Origin: Dyadobacter jiangsuensis
GTDB taxonomy: Bacteria; Bacteroidota; Bacteroidia; Cytophagales; Spirosomataceae
DNA length: 64,000 nt
Direction: 5' to 3'
NCBI RefSeq assembly: GCF_003014695.1
Contig: NZ_PYAS01000002.1
Location: 619,230 to 683,229, forward strand
In this document: positions 8,402 to 16,755 of the stretch, one piece after another
How the letters are laid out: each line of letters starts with the position of its first letter
Position numbering within the stretch: position 1 is the stretch's first letter
Program-made: the position numbers and the translations under genes
The notes under the pieces: generated by a model
Seen by the model: the letters and a program-made list of their open reading frames with translations, nothing else
What the model was told of the DNA's origin: nothing
The model's database searches: none

Positions 8402-9133
8402 ATGGACAGTTCCACGTATTGTACCAGTATCATATTCGGCCTGATCACACTCCTGGTGGTATTTACCTTCCACCAGGCTGTGAGAGGCTCCCGGCTCTTC
8501 GCCGCACTGGTCGCCCTCTGGATAGCGATACAATGCGGGACCGCCCTGGCGGGATATTTCAAAGTTACCATTTTCCCAAGGCTGCTATTACTGGTGGTCC
8601 CACCCGCTCTCCTGATGGCCTGGCTCTTTCTGAGTGGGTCCGGGAAAGCGCTCATCGACCGCATGAACGTTGACCTGCTCACGATGATCCACGTGGTGAG
8701 GGCTCCTGTGGAGGTGGTGCTGTATTGGGCGTTCATCGACAAAATGGTGCCGCACGAAATGACTTTCAGCGGCGGTAACCCCGATATCCTGGCCGGACTT
8801 TCGACGCCTTGCATTTACTACATCGGTGTGATGCGCAGCGGAATGAAATGGCGGCTGATGGTGCTCTGGAACTTCCTGTGCCTGGGATTGCTGCTCAATG
8901 AAATGTTTCGTGCCGTATTGTCTGTACCGTTCGTGTTCCAGTCGATCGGTCTCGACCAGCCTAATGTGCTGTTATTGCAGTTTCCGTTTGTGCTTTTGCC
9001 CGGCGTAGTGATGCCGATCCTCCTGTGCGCGCACATGGTCGTGATACGCAACCTCGTGAAAGCGCATTGGCAGGAGCCGAAGTTTATGAGCTCAGGCCGG
9101 GCGGTGATCAATCATTTTTTTCAGTTGAAATGA
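8402..9133 (+). CDS. Polytopic membrane protein of unknown function
   Basis: A 243-residue hydrophobic protein that starts 9 bp after the beta-helix lipoprotein gene. I count six or seven likely membrane helices, for example SIIFGLITLLVVFTFHQ, LFAALVALWIAIQCG, RLLLLVVPPALLMAWLFLSG, LMVLWNFLCLGLLLNEMF and FPFVLLPGVVMPILLCAHMV. There is no motif of a known transporter, kinase or protease. Tight spacing on both sides argues for co-expression with its neighbours. I do not recognise the family. Confidence 0.72.
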   Translation: MDSSTYCTSIIFGLITLLVVFTFHQAVRGSRLFAALVALWIAIQCGTALAGYFKVTIFPRLLLLVVPPALLMAWLFLSGSGKALIDRMNVDLLTMIHVVRAPVEVVLYWAFIDKMVPHEMTFSGGNPDILAGLSTPCIYYIGVMRSGMKWRLMVLWNFLCLGLLLNEMFRAVLSVPFVFQSIGLDQPNVLLLQFPFVLLPGVVMPILLCAHMVVIRNLVKAHWQEPKFMSSGRAVINHFFQLK

Positions 9134-9142
9134 AATGTTGTC

Positions 9143-9466
9143 ATGAATAGCATCACACAATATCTGTTGGCAGGCTTCCTGGTCGCAGCGGGCCTCCAGT
9201 ATCAGGCTGTGAGCAAGGGTACCCGCTCTGCCCGGCAGCCATTTCCCGAAAGGGGGTTTTGGGTGGCGGAAACTGCTCCGGATAAGAAATCGACGGTCGT
9301 CAGGTATTACGCCCATAGCAATCACCTGGTGTCGGAAACGACGGAGCAGGAGGTGCTCGACATCCGGAAGCTCTCGGTAAGAAAATACCTGAATGCAAAG
9401 CTTCGGAAGGAGCTGGAAAAGGACACGACAGGCCAGTCGGCCATCAAGCTTTATGAAATCAATTGA
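9143..9466 (+). CDS. Small exported protein of unknown function
   Basis: A 107-residue protein that starts 9 bp after the membrane protein gene. The N-terminus (MNSITQYLLAGFLVAAGLQY) is a short hydrophobic helix and could be a signal peptide or a single anchor. The remainder is charged and ends in a helical LNAKLRKELEKD segment. The sequence GFWVAETAPDKKSTVVRYYA recalls short Bacteroidota periplasmic proteins, but I cannot name a family. Its position inside the run 6923-10315 suggests a shared role. Confidence 0.62.
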   Translation: MNSITQYLLAGFLVAAGLQYQAVSKGTRSARQPFPERGFWVAETAPDKKSTVVRYYAHSNHLVSETTEQEVLDIRKLSVRKYLNAKLRKELEKDTTGQSAIKLYEIN

Positions 9467-9490
9467 AATCTAAATAATCTGAAATTTGCC

Positions 9491-10315
9491 ATGAAAACTA
9501 AAATTGCACCCTCAATGGTCATCAGCCGATTTGCCAAATCGGCATTGGCCCTGGCCGTTCTGGCCATGTCGTTTACTGCTTGTAAAGACGACGACGATCC
9601 AAAGCCCGACGGCGGGGACGGCGGCGAAACCGAGAAAGTATTTATCCCTACGAAAGGCAAGACTTACAGCTACAAGATCACCGACTCGGACGGTGAAACC
9701 GGCGACATTATCACCAAGGTAGCAAGTACCAAAGATTCGGCCGGACTGACCGTTCATACGATCGAAAATTTCGTTCGTGAAAACGAAGAACAAAGAACAT
9801 ACTTGTCCAAGGCATATGCCAAGGGCGGTACCACCACCAATGTGCTGCCATATCCCGTTGTGCTCAAAGAGCTTCAAAACCAGATCAACGACATCGCCTA
9901 TATTTCAAAATTCGAGGTGACCGGCTTCCCGCAGTATCAATTCCTGGAAAACAATGGTAAGGTCAACAGCGCACTTACGTTCCAGGGGGACCCGATCAAG
10001 GTACTTATGGAGCTTGAAATCCCTGTCGGCGACGAAGGTTCGGTGCTGGGTAAACTGGAAGCCCGCATGACCAACAAAAATGGCAAGGCGGTGGCCGAAG
10101 AATCAATCACCACCCCGGCGGGCGAATTCAAATGCACCAAATGGGAATATTCGTACGATGTTTATACCAAGTTTGAAACAGAGGTGACTGCTCCGGAAAT
10201 CTCTACGGAAACCATTCAGGTGACGCTTTGGACTGCTCCGGGCGTAGGTATCGTCAAAACGATCGAGAAAGGGGAGGATGGCTCTTCTACAACGGAACTG
10301 CGTAAAGTAGAGTAA
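9491..10315 (+). CDS. Surface lipoprotein of unknown function
   Basis: A 274-residue lipoprotein with lipobox SFTAC near residue 31, followed by the acidic stretch KDDDDPKPDGGDGG. This resembles the Bacteroidota surface lipoprotein export signal and a flexible tether. The mature domain is beta-rich (KGKTYSYKITDSDGETGDII, AGEFKCTKWEYSYDV, GVGIVKTIEKGEDGSSTTEL). The last part, with an EFKCTKWEY-like strand and VGIVKT, resembles secreted proteins in which a single beta domain reports loss of a modification, but this is only an impression. It is the last gene before a terminator, and the fourth gene in the run behind the LytTR operator candidate. Confidence 0.75.
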   Translation: MKTKIAPSMVISRFAKSALALAVLAMSFTACKDDDDPKPDGGDGGETEKVFIPTKGKTYSYKITDSDGETGDIITKVASTKDSAGLTVHTIENFVRENEEQRTYLSKAYAKGGTTTNVLPYPVVLKELQNQINDIAYISKFEVTGFPQYQFLENNGKVNSALTFQGDPIKVLMELEIPVGDEGSVLGKLEARMTNKNGKAVAEESITTPAGEFKCTKWEYSYDVYTKFETEVTAPEISTETIQVTLWTAPGVGIVKTIEKGEDGSSTTELRKVE

Positions 10316-10408
10316 CGCAGGATTTAACGCGGCCTTCGTGCATGCTGACGTGCGAACCGCGGCATTCAAAAAAGAGAAACAATAGAGAAATAGGATGGAT
10401 AATTTGGG

Positions 10409-10440
10409 ACTAGCCAGATCTTAAAGACCTGGCTAGTTTT
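10409..10440. terminator. Intrinsic terminator after the lipoprotein run
   Basis: ACTAGCCAG (10409-10417) pairs with CTGGCTAGT (10429-10437), and TTTTGTTTT follows on the plus strand. It lies between convergent genes and ends the 6923-10315 transcript. Confidence 0.8.
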
Positions 10441-10443
10441 GTT

Positions 10444-11034
10444 TTATATCAAAACAGAAAAGCTCTTGAAAATCGCTCCGAGCCTAACTGCATCGAATAT
10501 ACGCGCCTGAGTGCCGCCGTGGTTCAGCACCGATTGCTCGTGCGAAGTCACGCACATTTCGCAGCCGTTCAATGCCGATACGACGAGGCTCAGCAATTCG
10601 AAGAACTCCTTGCCAAGCACGGGGTTCACCATAATGCTCATTTTGATGCCCGCAGGTGCATTATCGTAAAACTCCTTGTGCATGAAGTGGCGGAAACGGT
10701 AGAACACGTTGTTCGCATTCATCAATGAAACACAGGCTGTTACCTCCGCGATTTCCTTCTCGTCCGCACCTTCCTGCGCCGCGAGCTCTTCCAGGGCCGC
10801 GATCAGCGCCGCATTCTTTTCGTTCACTGCCACCGACAATGCGAGCAGCAATGCTTCCTTGCGGTTCAATGTCTGTGATTTCAAAACATTACCTACATTG
10901 ATTTTCAGATCTTTGAGGTAACGGTGGTCAAGCGCTGCGAGCTTGTTGATCAGCACGCTTTCGAATTCCGCAGGCAAATTGACCTCTTTATACAGGGACT
11001 CTTTCGTGTTCCCTGTGGCTGCAAATGGATACAT
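10444..11034 (-). CDS. AhpD-like alkylhydroperoxidase (carboxymuconolactone decarboxylase fold)
   Basis: A 196-residue all-helical protein of the AhpD/CMD family. The redox motif CEMCVTSHE sits near the C-terminus, with the CxxC pair and the downstream His of the AhpD active site. The segment YLKDLKINVGNVLKSQTLNR matches the N-terminal part of AhpD. AhpD proteins reduce the partner peroxiredoxin in some bacteria. The gene follows a peroxiredoxin on the same strand, which supports this role. The start at 11034 (MYPFAATGN) is preferred; an in-frame ATG at 11091 would add 19 residues. The reductant in this organism is unknown. Confidence 0.85.
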   Translation of the reverse strand: MYPFAATGNTKESLYKEVNLPAEFESVLINKLAALDHRYLKDLKINVGNVLKSQTLNRKEALLLALSVAVNEKNAALIAALEELAAQEGADEKEIAEVTACVSLMNANNVFYRFRHFMHKEFYDNAPAGIKMSIMVNPVLGKEFFELLSLVVSALNGCEMCVTSHEQSVLNHGGTQARIFDAVRLGAIFKSFSVLI

Positions 11035-11142
11035 GTTGGTTTGAATTTTGGTCGGGAAGGCTTTCCCGTGGGTGGTAAAAAAGCAGTTCACAGAACCGGC
11101 GTACGAATGACTTACCGCTGTGAACTGCTTTGGATTGACTGA

Positions 11143-11694
11143 TTAGGCGATAGTCGCTTCGCCTTTTTGCCAGTTGCAAGGGCAAAGTTCGTCGGTTTGC
11201 AACGCATCGAGTACGCGCAATACTTCCGGTACGTTACGGCCTACTGAAAGGTCGTTTACAGATACCCAACGGATGATACCTTGTGGATCCACGATGTAAG
11301 TTACGCGGTAAGCGATTTTCTCGTTTGCTTCGAGGATACCCAGCTCTTCTGCCAAAGATTTAGAAGTATCGGCCAGCATCGGGAATTGCAGGTCGCGCAG
11401 GTCGTCGTGGTTTTTGCGCCATGCCAGGTGCACGTATTCGCTGTCGGTAGAAGCACCGATCAGGATCGTGTCACGGTCAGCGAAGTCTCCAGTGTGTTTG
11501 TTGAATTCTGCAATCTCGGTAGGGCACACAAAAGTGAAGTCTTTTGGCCACCAGAACATTACCATCCATTTCTCAGCGTTTTTGTGGTCTTCTGAGGTAA
11601 TATCGTAGAATTCGTTTCCTTTTTCAAGCGATACTACGGATGTCTTTTTGAATTCCGGGAAAACCGATCCCACTGATAACAGTCTATTAGCCAT
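11143..11694 (-). CDS. Peroxiredoxin, AhpC-like (2-Cys)
   Basis: A 183-residue thioredoxin-fold peroxidase that reduces hydrogen peroxide and organic hydroperoxides. The peroxidatic Cys is at 57 in FTFVCPTEI, and a likely resolving Cys is at 171 in ELCPCNWQKGE near the C-terminus, as in AhpC. A second Cys at 173 is an extra. The family segments MLADTSKSLAEELGIL and YIVDPQGIIRW are present. It is encoded just upstream of an AhpD-like gene on the same strand, resembling the ahpC-ahpD arrangement of actinobacteria. A very good promoter lies 40-70 bp upstream. Confidence 0.93.
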   Translation of the reverse strand: MANRLLSVGSVFPEFKKTSVVSLEKGNEFYDITSEDHKNAEKWMVMFWWPKDFTFVCPTEIAEFNKHTGDFADRDTILIGASTDSEYVHLAWRKNHDDLRDLQFPMLADTSKSLAEELGILEANEKIAYRVTYIVDPQGIIRWVSVNDLSVGRNVPEVLRVLDALQTDELCPCNWQKGEATIA

Positions 11695-11733
11695 GATTGC
11701 TCGTTTGTTTATAAATTGTATTTTTTGGTGTTA

Positions 11734-11765
11734 CAAAACTACGAACGGTGAGTACATGGGACAAA
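11734..11765 (-). promoter_or_regulatory. Bacteroidota-type promoter for the peroxiredoxin gene
   Basis: On the minus strand TTTG (11765-11762) is followed after 20 bp by TAGTTTTG (11741-11734). Both boxes and the spacing match the -33/-7 consensus of the Bacteroidota primary sigma factor. Confidence 0.7.
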
Positions 11766-11910
11766 CCCTGGCCTGGTACTATGCCAGGAAAGAGTTGATT
11801 TAATCAAATGAATTTAGTTTTATTTATAGGAACGGAGTTATTATAGATGGTATTTATATTGCCATCAATTTCTGCAATATAATTATACTAATAATAACTG
11901 TAATTATAAA

Positions 11911-13218
11911 TTATTTATCGGGCATCACGCTAAGTACCGTTTCCAGCGACATCCCGCGAGAGCCCTTGATGAGGAAATATGTATTTTCTTGCGGATTATC
12001 CATAATCCAGTTGTGCAGCGAGAATTTATCGGGAAAATAGTACGCTTTTGGCAATGCGGGCAGCGCGTGCTGCATGAGTTTTCCTGCAAGTATTACGACG
12101 TCGAACTTCTCACCGGCGATTTGTTTTCCCAAGGCCAAATGTTCCTCCGGCGCGGCTTCGCCCAGCTCGAACATATCGCCCAGAATGAGAATCTTGCGCG
12201 GCGCCTCCATGCGTGCGAAGTTCGCCACGGCAGCCGCCATCGACGACGGATTCGCATTGTAAGCGTCCATAATCACCGTATTCGAACCTTTTTTGACGAT
12301 CTGTGAGCGGTTGTTGTCGGGCTCGTACGTCGCAACGGCCTCATAGGCATCCGCATCCTCCACACCGAAATGCTTCCCGACGGCCAGCGCGGCGCAGATG
12401 TTATCGAAATTGTACCTTCCCGGTAGATGTGTAGTCACGGTCTTGCCGCGGTTGCTGAAAACGACGTTCGGATTCTCTTCGACCAGCGTCGGGTTCACCG
12501 GGCTGTTTTCGGAGCAATAGAATACGATCTCACCAAATGCCCGGCGCTTGCTCACCATGTCCATGATCACATCCTGCGTGGAGTTCACAAACACGGTCCC
12601 TTTCTTTTTGGAAAGGTAGTCGAACAACTCGCCCTTGCCTTTGATAATGCCTGCAACGCCTCCAAAGCCTTCCAAATGCGCCTTGCCGATGTTGGTAATG
12701 AGCCCGTGGGTAGGCTGGGCGATGCTGGCGAGCAAGGCAATCTCCTGCTGGTGGTTAGCACCCATTTCGATCACCGCCATTTCATGCTTCGCAGCGTCGA
12801 TGCTCAGGATCGTGAGCGGCACGCCAATGTGGTTGTTCAGGTTCCCGCGCGTAGCGTAGGTGTTGAACTTCATCGAAAGCACTTTTGCGATCAGCTCCTT
12901 GGTGGTGGTTTTGCCATTCGAGCCGGTCAATGCAACCACCGGGAATTCGAAGGTCTTGCGGTGGTGCCGAGCCAGGTCCTGCAAGGCGGTAAGGCCGTCT
13001 TCGAACAGCAAAAAACGATCACTGACAGCCACGTTCGCGTCGTCGACTACGGCATAGGCCGCACCTTTTTGCAATGCTTCCGCGGCGTACTGGTTACCAT
13101 CGAATTTATCGCCTTTCAATGCGAAGAAAATGCAGCCCTCGGTGATCTGACGGGTGTCGGTGGAAACTTTGGCGCCCTTGCGGAAGATATCGTAAAGTGT
13201 TTCTATGGAAGTATACAT
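11911..13218 (-). CDS. murF: UDP-N-acetylmuramoyl-tripeptide--D-alanyl-D-alanine ligase
   Basis: A 435-residue cytoplasmic ligase that adds D-Ala-D-Ala to the UDP-MurNAc tripeptide, the last soluble step of peptidoglycan precursor synthesis. The N-terminal domain has the MurF-like VSTDTRQITEGCIFFALKG. The ATP loop GSNGKTTT is at residues 99-106. TRGNLNNHIGVPLTIL, EMGANHQQEI and NIGKAHLEGFG are MurF hallmarks, as is MDAYNANPSSM in the C-terminal domain. The ATG at 13218 is used, because the in-frame extension to 13314 adds a Cys/Pro-rich leader with no homology. It is divergent from the FG-GAP gene, not in a dcw cluster. Confidence 0.96.
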   Translation of the reverse strand: MYTSIETLYDIFRKGAKVSTDTRQITEGCIFFALKGDKFDGNQYAAEALQKGAAYAVVDDANVAVSDRFLLFEDGLTALQDLARHHRKTFEFPVVALTGSNGKTTTKELIAKVLSMKFNTYATRGNLNNHIGVPLTILSIDAAKHEMAVIEMGANHQQEIALLASIAQPTHGLITNIGKAHLEGFGGVAGIIKGKGELFDYLSKKKGTVFVNSTQDVIMDMVSKRRAFGEIVFYCSENSPVNPTLVEENPNVVFSNRGKTVTTHLPGRYNFDNICAALAVGKHFGVEDADAYEAVATYEPDNNRSQIVKKGSNTVIMDAYNANPSSMAAAVANFARMEAPRKILILGDMFELGEAAPEEHLALGKQIAGEKFDVVILAGKLMQHALPALPKAYYFPDKFSLHNWIMDNPQENTYFLIKGSRGMSLETVLSVMPDK

Positions 13219-13316
13219 GAATTGACCGATCGTTATAAAGTAATGCAGGCTTATTTCGTTAGGTTTAGGACAAACTAAGCCGGAAACCTGCAAAACTAAT
13301 AGATTATTCCTCAACG

Positions 13317-15584
13317 ATGCGAACCAAATTTACCTCCTTTATTCTCTGCCTCATCTGCTTTTGCAACCCTTCCCAACTGCTGGCCCAGCAAGCCTGGTTC
13401 AAGCTCGATACGCTCGCAAGCGTAACGTCCGGCGGCGTGAAAATGACGAATCCCTGGGGCGGGGGCCTCAATGCGTCGCAGTTCCTGAAAATGCATCTGA
13501 ATAACGACGCCGATGAGGACCTGGTCGTTTACGATCGTACCAACAGCAAGGTTACTACTTTCGTGGCAGCACCCGATCCAGTGAATGCGGGTAAAAAGAC
13601 CTTCATCCATGCGCCGTACTACGAAACGCTATTCCCGCAGGTGGATAACTGGATGATCCTCGCCGACTACAACGGCGATGGCCTGAAAGACCTTTTCGCG
13701 AGCACGTCACTGGGTATTGTGGTTTATCAGCAGGTCAAAACGGGCAATGCCTGGTCGTGGAAAAAAATGCGTGATGTTTTGTATACCAAAGGCTTCTCGG
13801 GTAATATCAATATGCAGGTGTCCGGTACCGATATACCGGCCATTACCGATATCGACGACGACGGCGACCTCGACCTGCTAACCTTCGATTTTTCAGGAAA
13901 TTACATTGAACTCCACCAGAATCTGAGTGTCGAGAAATTCGGCGTGCGCGACAGTCTTGGTACGCAGGCAAGCCCGGTTTTTCAGCGCAATGGCGATTGC
14001 TGGGGGAATTTTCACAAAGGCGATGCCGAAGATTTCGTAGTCGGGGTGGATTGCGGCGTGGTAACGGATCCTTCGAAGCGGGAGGCCTCGCCCATGGGGA
14101 TCCGGCACGCGGGGAACTCGATCCTCCTCCACGACCTGAATGGCGATGGTAGCAAAGACCTCCTCGCCGGCCACGTGAGTAACGACCATATTTCATTCCT
14201 GCCGAACTCCGTCAAAGGCATTATCGCCAACTTTACAGGTTTCAGCAACAGTTATCCGGCGGTAGATCCGGTAGCGCTGCATATTTTCCCTGCTGGTTTT
14301 TACGAAGATGTGGATTTCGATGGCGTCAAAGATTTACTCATCGCGCCGAGTATTCCGGCCAACGATGCGAATATGACCGATTTCAAATCCTCGGGCTGGT
14401 ACTACCACAATGAAGGCACAAGCGATAAACCTGTTTTCAAACTGGTGCGGAAAAATTTTTTGCAGGATCAGATGATCGACGTCGGCGAGAATGCCGTGCC
14501 GTCCTTTTTTGATATTGACGGAGACGGCGACCTCGATATGCTCATCGGTACGGGCGGAATGCCTTATGCGGGCGGATTCAAGGGAAGTTTCTGGCTTTTG
14601 AAAAACACCGGAACGGCTACGGAGCCGAATTTTACATTCGAGTCGCAGGATTATCTCGAACTGCTCCCGAAACTTTCGGTTTATAACATTAAACCTCAGT
14701 GGGCCGATTTTAATGGAGATGGTGTTCCCGACCTCGGTTTTGCAGCCACGGCTTCTTCCACCCTGAAACTTGAATACCGCTATATACCCAACAAAGGTAC
14801 AAATGGCGGTGCTGCGCAGCTGAACCTCGCCGATGCCGTCACCATTGCATTGCCATCAGATCTGCAAATCGGCGATTCACCCTATTTCTACGATGCCGAC
14901 GGCGATGGCGATCTCGACATGCTCATAGGGAAAACGCAGGGCAATATTTACTACTATACCAATACCGGCAGCAGCAAGCAGTATACGTTCAAGCTCGAAA
15001 CCGACTCCTTCGCCGGTGTGGGCATCAATTTCGCAGGCCGCTTCTCGCAGGTAGCCGTGGCGGATTTCGACCTCGACGGCAAGCCCGACCTCGCGACGGT
15101 GGATCACACCGGCACGATTCGTGTCTTCAATAATGCCGACTGGGGCAAATGGACCGACCGCGCCAGTTCCATCATCAGCGTGAACGGCAAGGCAGGTAAT
15201 CCGTACCTGGGGAACTACCTTTCGCTGGCCGTTGCCGATTTGAATGGCGATAAAAAGCCGGACGTGGCGATTGGGAACAATGCCGGTGGCGTGCGGTTGC
15301 TGACCAACATTTTACCCGTTTCCATTACGGGGGTAGAACCGGGCGATCCTGCGGAGGTAAAGGTTTTTCCCAATCCATCGGTCGATTATTTCAGGATTCA
15401 ATCTTCCAAAACGGGTACTTTCGATGTACTTACTGCGGGCGGTGTGCGCATGCTTCGGAACCGCAGCATCAGAGCCAACGAACCTCAGCAAATATCGACT
15501 GCGCAATGGCCCGCAGGGTTGTATCTGGTGGAACTGAAAGCCGGTAACAGCCGGGTTGTCAGGAAGGTTGTTGTGGGCGATTGA
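13317..15584 (+). CDS. Secreted FG-GAP/VCBS repeat protein with T9SS sorting domain
   Basis: A 755-residue exported protein. A signal peptide (residues 1-23, ending LLAQ) is followed by at least eight calcium-loop repeats of FG-GAP/VCBS type, seen as YNGDGLKDL, IDDDGDLDLL, LNGDGSKDLL, VDFDGVKDLL, FDIDGDGDLDML, FNGDGVPDL, YDADGDGDLDML and LNGDKKPDV. These form a beta-propeller. The last 75 residues are a T9SS type A sorting domain (VKVFPNPSVDYFRIQ, PAGLYLVELKAGNSRVVRKV), so the protein should cross the outer membrane and be anchored or released. Ligand unknown; such propellers mediate binding. It stands just ahead of rhaT. Confidence 0.88.
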   Translation: MRTKFTSFILCLICFCNPSQLLAQQAWFKLDTLASVTSGGVKMTNPWGGGLNASQFLKMHLNNDADEDLVVYDRTNSKVTTFVAAPDPVNAGKKTFIHAPYYETLFPQVDNWMILADYNGDGLKDLFASTSLGIVVYQQVKTGNAWSWKKMRDVLYTKGFSGNINMQVSGTDIPAITDIDDDGDLDLLTFDFSGNYIELHQNLSVEKFGVRDSLGTQASPVFQRNGDCWGNFHKGDAEDFVVGVDCGVVTDPSKREASPMGIRHAGNSILLHDLNGDGSKDLLAGHVSNDHISFLPNSVKGIIANFTGFSNSYPAVDPVALHIFPAGFYEDVDFDGVKDLLIAPSIPANDANMTDFKSSGWYYHNEGTSDKPVFKLVRKNFLQDQMIDVGENAVPSFFDIDGDGDLDMLIGTGGMPYAGGFKGSFWLLKNTGTATEPNFTFESQDYLELLPKLSVYNIKPQWADFNGDGVPDLGFAATASSTLKLEYRYIPNKGTNGGAAQLNLADAVTIALPSDLQIGDSPYFYDADGDGDLDMLIGKTQGNIYYYTNTGSSKQYTFKLETDSFAGVGINFAGRFSQVAVADFDLDGKPDLATVDHTGTIRVFNNADWGKWTDRASSIISVNGKAGNPYLGNYLSLAVADLNGDKKPDVAIGNNAGGVRLLTNILPVSITGVEPGDPAEVKVFPNPSVDYFRIQSSKTGTFDVLTAGGVRMLRNRSIRANEPQQISTAQWPAGLYLVELKAGNSRVVRKVVVGD

Positions 15585-15670
15585 GTGTCCCATCAATTTT
15601 AAAGACTTACCTGGCTTGCCAGTAGATACCCGGAAGAACGCTCTTACATGATAAAATCCAAAAAATATTC

Positions 15671-16753
15671 ATGCAAGCTCTTCTGGGTGTTATCTTCCAT
15701 TTCATCGGTGGCTTCGCCTCCGGCAGTTTTTATATTCCTTACAAGCAGGTCAAAGGCTGGGCCTGGGAGTCTTACTGGATCGTCGGAGGGCTTTTCTCCT
15801 GGCTGATCGTTCCGCCGCTCGCGGCTTATCTCACAATCCCCGGTTACACCGAAATCATCGCCCACACCAACGGCGGCATTCTCTTCCTGACCTATTTCTT
15901 CGGCGTGCTCTGGGGCATAGGCGGCCTTACCTACGGGCTGGGCGTGCGCTACTTGGGTGTCGCGCTCGGGAGCTCGATTATCCTCGGGCTTTGCTCAGTC
16001 TTCGGCGCATTGATCCCCTCGGTTTACTACGAATTCAACCCGCAGCCGGGCAAGGATACCATTTCAATGCTTTTCAGCAATGCCTGGGGGCAATGGGTGC
16101 TTATCGGCTTGCTCGTTTGTGTGATCGGTATCGTGATCTGTGGTAAGGCGGGCGCGATGAAAGACGCCGATTTGCGCAAAACCGGCCACGTAGCAGCAGA
16201 TAATACCGAGTTCAAAATCGGCCTTGGGCTCACAGTATCGATTATTTCGGGTATTCTCAGCGCCTGTTTCGCATTCGGGATCGACGCCGGCAAGATCATG
16301 GCGCAGGAGGCGAACGAGATCTGGAAAGCGGCCAATCCGGGGCAGGGCGAGTTTTTATTCCAAAACAATGTCACTTACGTCGTGATCCTCTGGGGCGGGC
16401 TTACTACGAATTTCATCTGGTGTATGCTTCTCAATGCACGCAACAAAACCTTCGGCAACTATACCGATTCATCCACGCCGCTGCTTTCGAACTATATTTT
16501 TTCCGCATTGGCCGGTACGACGTGGTTCCTGCAATTCTTCTTTTACGGCATGGGCGAGAGCAAGTTAGGCAATGGGCCGAGCTCGTGGATCCTCCACATG
16601 GCGTTCATTATCCTGGTAGCCAACTCGTGGGGACTAGTCCTGAAAGAGTGGAAAGGCGTATCTAAAAAGACCATTTCCTCGATCATCATCGGTATCCTGG
16701 TGATCGTGCTCTCGGTGCTGATCGTCGGTTATGGTAACTATTTGAAGGAATAG
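15671..16753 (+). CDS. rhaT: L-rhamnose/proton symporter
   Basis: A 360-residue inner-membrane transporter with about ten hydrophobic helices. The start (MQALLGVIFHFIGGFASGSF) and the segments VKGWAWESYWIVGG, FGVLWGIGGLTYGLGVRYLG, GLCSVFGALIPS and WGGLTTNFIWC are characteristic of RhaT of the drug/metabolite transporter superfamily. RhaT imports L-rhamnose with protons. The start codon of the DUF6786-like gene lies 3 bp after its stop, so the two are co-translated or co-transcribed. No rhamnose catabolic genes are in the window, so the pathway must be encoded elsewhere. Confidence 0.93.
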   Translation: MQALLGVIFHFIGGFASGSFYIPYKQVKGWAWESYWIVGGLFSWLIVPPLAAYLTIPGYTEIIAHTNGGILFLTYFFGVLWGIGGLTYGLGVRYLGVALGSSIILGLCSVFGALIPSVYYEFNPQPGKDTISMLFSNAWGQWVLIGLLVCVIGIVICGKAGAMKDADLRKTGHVAADNTEFKIGLGLTVSIISGILSACFAFGIDAGKIMAQEANEIWKAANPGQGEFLFQNNVTYVVILWGGLTTNFIWCMLLNARNKTFGNYTDSSTPLLSNYIFSALAGTTWFLQFFFYGMGESKLGNGPSSWILHMAFIILVANSWGLVLKEWKGVSKKTISSIIIGILVIVLSVLIVGYGNYLKE

Positions 16754-16755
16754 CC

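Noticed and set aside
12427..13278. 283-codon open frame antisense to murF
   Set aside because: It overlaps a clear MurF and has no recognisable motifs.
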